A stretch of DNA of 64,000 bases from Candidatus Binataceae bacterium (GTDB lineage: Bacteria > Desulfobacterota > Binatia > Binatales > Binataceae), in contig DATGHL010000052.1 of NCBI GenBank assembly GCA_035308025.1, positions 55,475 through 119,474 on the forward strand, given 5' to 3'. The notes under the pieces were generated by a model, which saw nothing but the letters and a program-made list of their open reading frames with translations, did no database searches and was not told the origin of the DNA. Below are positions 62,865 through 64,000 of this stretch, in pieces. Position 1 is the first letter of the stretch. Each line of letters begins with the position of its first letter. Made by a program: the position numbers and the translations under genes.

Positions 62865-63999
62865 GAATAAATTATAGTCCGCACGCGTCTTTCATATAGG
62901 AGGAAGGACGGCGATGCGGACGGGGCGACCGATAGCACCTGTGAGCTTGACGGTGGCGGAGCGGGAAGCGCTGGAGCGCTGGGCACGCCGCCCGAAGAGC
63001 GCGCAAGCCTTGGCTCAACGCGCGCGCATGGTGCTGGAGTGCGCGAGCGGCAAGCCCAACACCACGGTCGCCCAGCGGCTGGGGTTGACCCACCAGACCG
63101 TCGGCAAATGGCGCCAGCGCTTCCTGGCGCGGCGGCTGGACGGCTTGCTCGACGAGCCGCGGCCGGGAGCCCCCCGCCAGGTGGACGATACGCAGATCGA
63201 GCGAGTGGTGCGGCTGACCTTGGAGAGTCTGCCCGCCGACGCCACGCACTGGAGCACGCGCGCGATGGCCAAGCGTTGCGGCTTGAGTCAGAGCATGGTG
63301 AGCCGCATCTGGCGGGCCTTCGCGCTGCAGCCGCATCGTGTTGAGGGGTTCAAGCTTTCCAAAGACCCGTTGTTTATCGAGAAGGTGCGCGATGTCGTAG
63401 GGCTTTACCTCAACCCGCCGGAGCGCGCGCTGGTCTTGTGCGTGGATGAAAAGGCGCAGATTCAGGCGCTCGACCGCAGTCAACCGGTGCTGCCCATGCG
63501 CCCCGGCCAAGCCGAGCGGCGCACGCCGGATTATCTGCGCTACGGCACGACCAATCTGTTCGCCGCGCTCGACTTCAAAGCCGGTACCGTGATCGGGGCG
63601 TTGCATCAGCGGCATCGGGCCATCGAGTTTCGCCAGTTTCTCCAGACCATCGACGACACCGTGCCGCGCGCCCTCGACCTCCATCTGATCATCGATAACT
63701 ACGCCACGCACAAGACCCCGGCGATCCGGCGCTGGCTGGTGCAGCATCCTCGCTTCCACCTGCACTTCACGCCGACCGGCGCTTCCTGGCTCAACCTGGT
63801 CGAGCGCTGGTTCGCGGCGCTGACCGAAAAGCAACTGCGCCGCGGCGCGCACCGCAGCACCCGTGAACTCGAGGACGCCATCCGCCGTTATCTCGAAATC
63901 AACAACCGGCATCCCAAACCCTTCATCTGGACCAAAACCGCCGACCAAATCCTCGACTCCGTCGCTCGATTTTGTAAACGTTCTTTAGACTCAGGACAC
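62842..63999 (+). mobile_element. IS630-family insertion sequence
   Basis: Terminal inverted repeats: left 62842-62864 (GTGTCCTGAGTCATAAGAACGTT) and right 63977-63999 (AACGTTCTTTAGACTCAGGACAC). With the right end reversed, 21 of 23 positions match. The TA before the left end (62840-62841) is the IS630/Tc1-type target; base 64000 is T, so the matching TA at the right should be completed at 64001. The element is 1158 bases, normal for the family, with a single transposase gene. Confidence 0.9.
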
Positions 64000-64000
64000 T
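62914..64000 (+). CDS. IS630-family transposase (no stop within window)
   Basis: A frame of 362 residues from ATG 62914 to the window end. An N-terminal HTH (RARMVLECASGKPNTTVAQR, GLTHQTVGKWRQRF) and a second one (MAKRCGLSQSMVSRIWRAFA) precede the DDE catalytic core: D178 in LCVDEKAQI, D261 in IIDNYATHK and E297 in LNLVERWFA (35 residues between D261 and E297). The C terminus FCKRSLDSGH lies inside the right inverted repeat, and T64000 begins the stop codon that should be completed by the TA duplication. The transposase looks intact and potentially active. Confidence 0.93.
   Translation, partial: MRTGRPIAPVSLTVAEREALERWARRPKSAQALAQRARMVLECASGKPNTTVAQRLGLTHQTVGKWRQRFLARRLDGLLDEPRPGAPRQVDDTQIERVVRLTLESLPADATHWSTRAMAKRCGLSQSMVSRIWRAFALQPHRVEGFKLSKDPLFIEKVRDVVGLYLNPPERALVLCVDEKAQIQALDRSQPVLPMRPGQAERRTPDYLRYGTTNLFAALDFKAGTVIGALHQRHRAIEFRQFLQTIDDTVPRALDLHLIIDNYATHKTPAIRRWLVQHPRFHLHFTPTGASWLNLVERWFAALTEKQLRRGAHRSTRELEDAIRRYLEINNRHPKPFIWTKTADQILDSVARFCKRSLDSGH

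Noticed and set aside
1..64000. CRISPR array
   Set aside because: No regularly spaced direct repeats were seen; the glycine-rich repeats at 62100-62520 are coding.

Overview
This is a high-GC, densely coded bacterial chromosome segment. It carries luciferase-like flavin/F420-type oxidoreductases, family III CoA-transferases, amidohydrolase-2 proteins, a DUF35/thiolase pair, and cobalamin and coenzyme A biosynthesis genes. This mix recalls uncultured soil lineages such as Binatota or deltaproteobacteria-like groups. That placement is an inference from gene content; no rRNA or other marker gene is present to fix it.

Layout. 1-6 kb: housekeeping genes (a phosphotransferase cut by the window edge, a glutathione S-transferase, a zinc-ribbon/TPR membrane protein, an Agl23-like membrane protein and the translationally coupled pair cobT-cobS). 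6.5-31.5 kb: a large catabolic region with a Baeyer-Villiger-type monooxygenase, a cupin, two CoA-transferases, an Abhydrolase_10 protein, a carboxymuconolactone-decarboxylase-like protein, three amidohydrolases, a ThDP enzyme, two luciferase-like oxidoreductases, two VOC proteins, an aldo-keto reductase, an amidase and a DUF35/thiolase pair. Together they suggest activation, oxidation, hydrolysis and thiolytic or retro-aldol cleavage of a ring-containing or branched organic acid; the substrate is unknown. A visibly more AT-rich AIPR-family anti-phage gene is embedded in this region. 32-35 kb: a graveyard of IS3-family fragments around one intact gene for a CmcJ/NvfI (asaB/GA4-desaturase-like) oxygenase. 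35.9-45.7 kb: a second ThDP enzyme, a TauD-type dioxygenase, an RluA-type pseudouridine synthase, a panB-panC-panD operon, a PDZ protein, a metallo-hydrolase, coaX and an SDR. The pan genes and coaX make this a coenzyme A supply locus.

45.9-62.8 kb: a cryptic prophage begins immediately after a tRNA-Pro(GGG) gene. Its order is: DNA-methylase remnant, replication genes, small early genes, ParB-like protein, small and large terminase, a HigBA-type toxin-antitoxin pair on the opposite strand, portal, MuF-like head protein, late genes. No integrase or tail module is visible. The prophage is decaying: at least five genes carry frameshifts, and three genes are truncated or fused by deletion (a 53-residue methylase stub, a DUF5131/MT-A70 chimera lacking the catalytic DPPW motif, and a terminase fused to the start of an unrelated protein). 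62.84-64.0 kb: a complete-looking IS630 element interrupts the last prophage gene and ends one base before the window edge. Its transposase stop codon appears to come from the TA target duplication.

The least ordinary items are the chimeric genes of the prophage, the IS-bracketed NvfI-like oxygenase, the AIPR protein with a nuclease-like N terminus, and the DUF35/thiolase-containing catabolic cluster.
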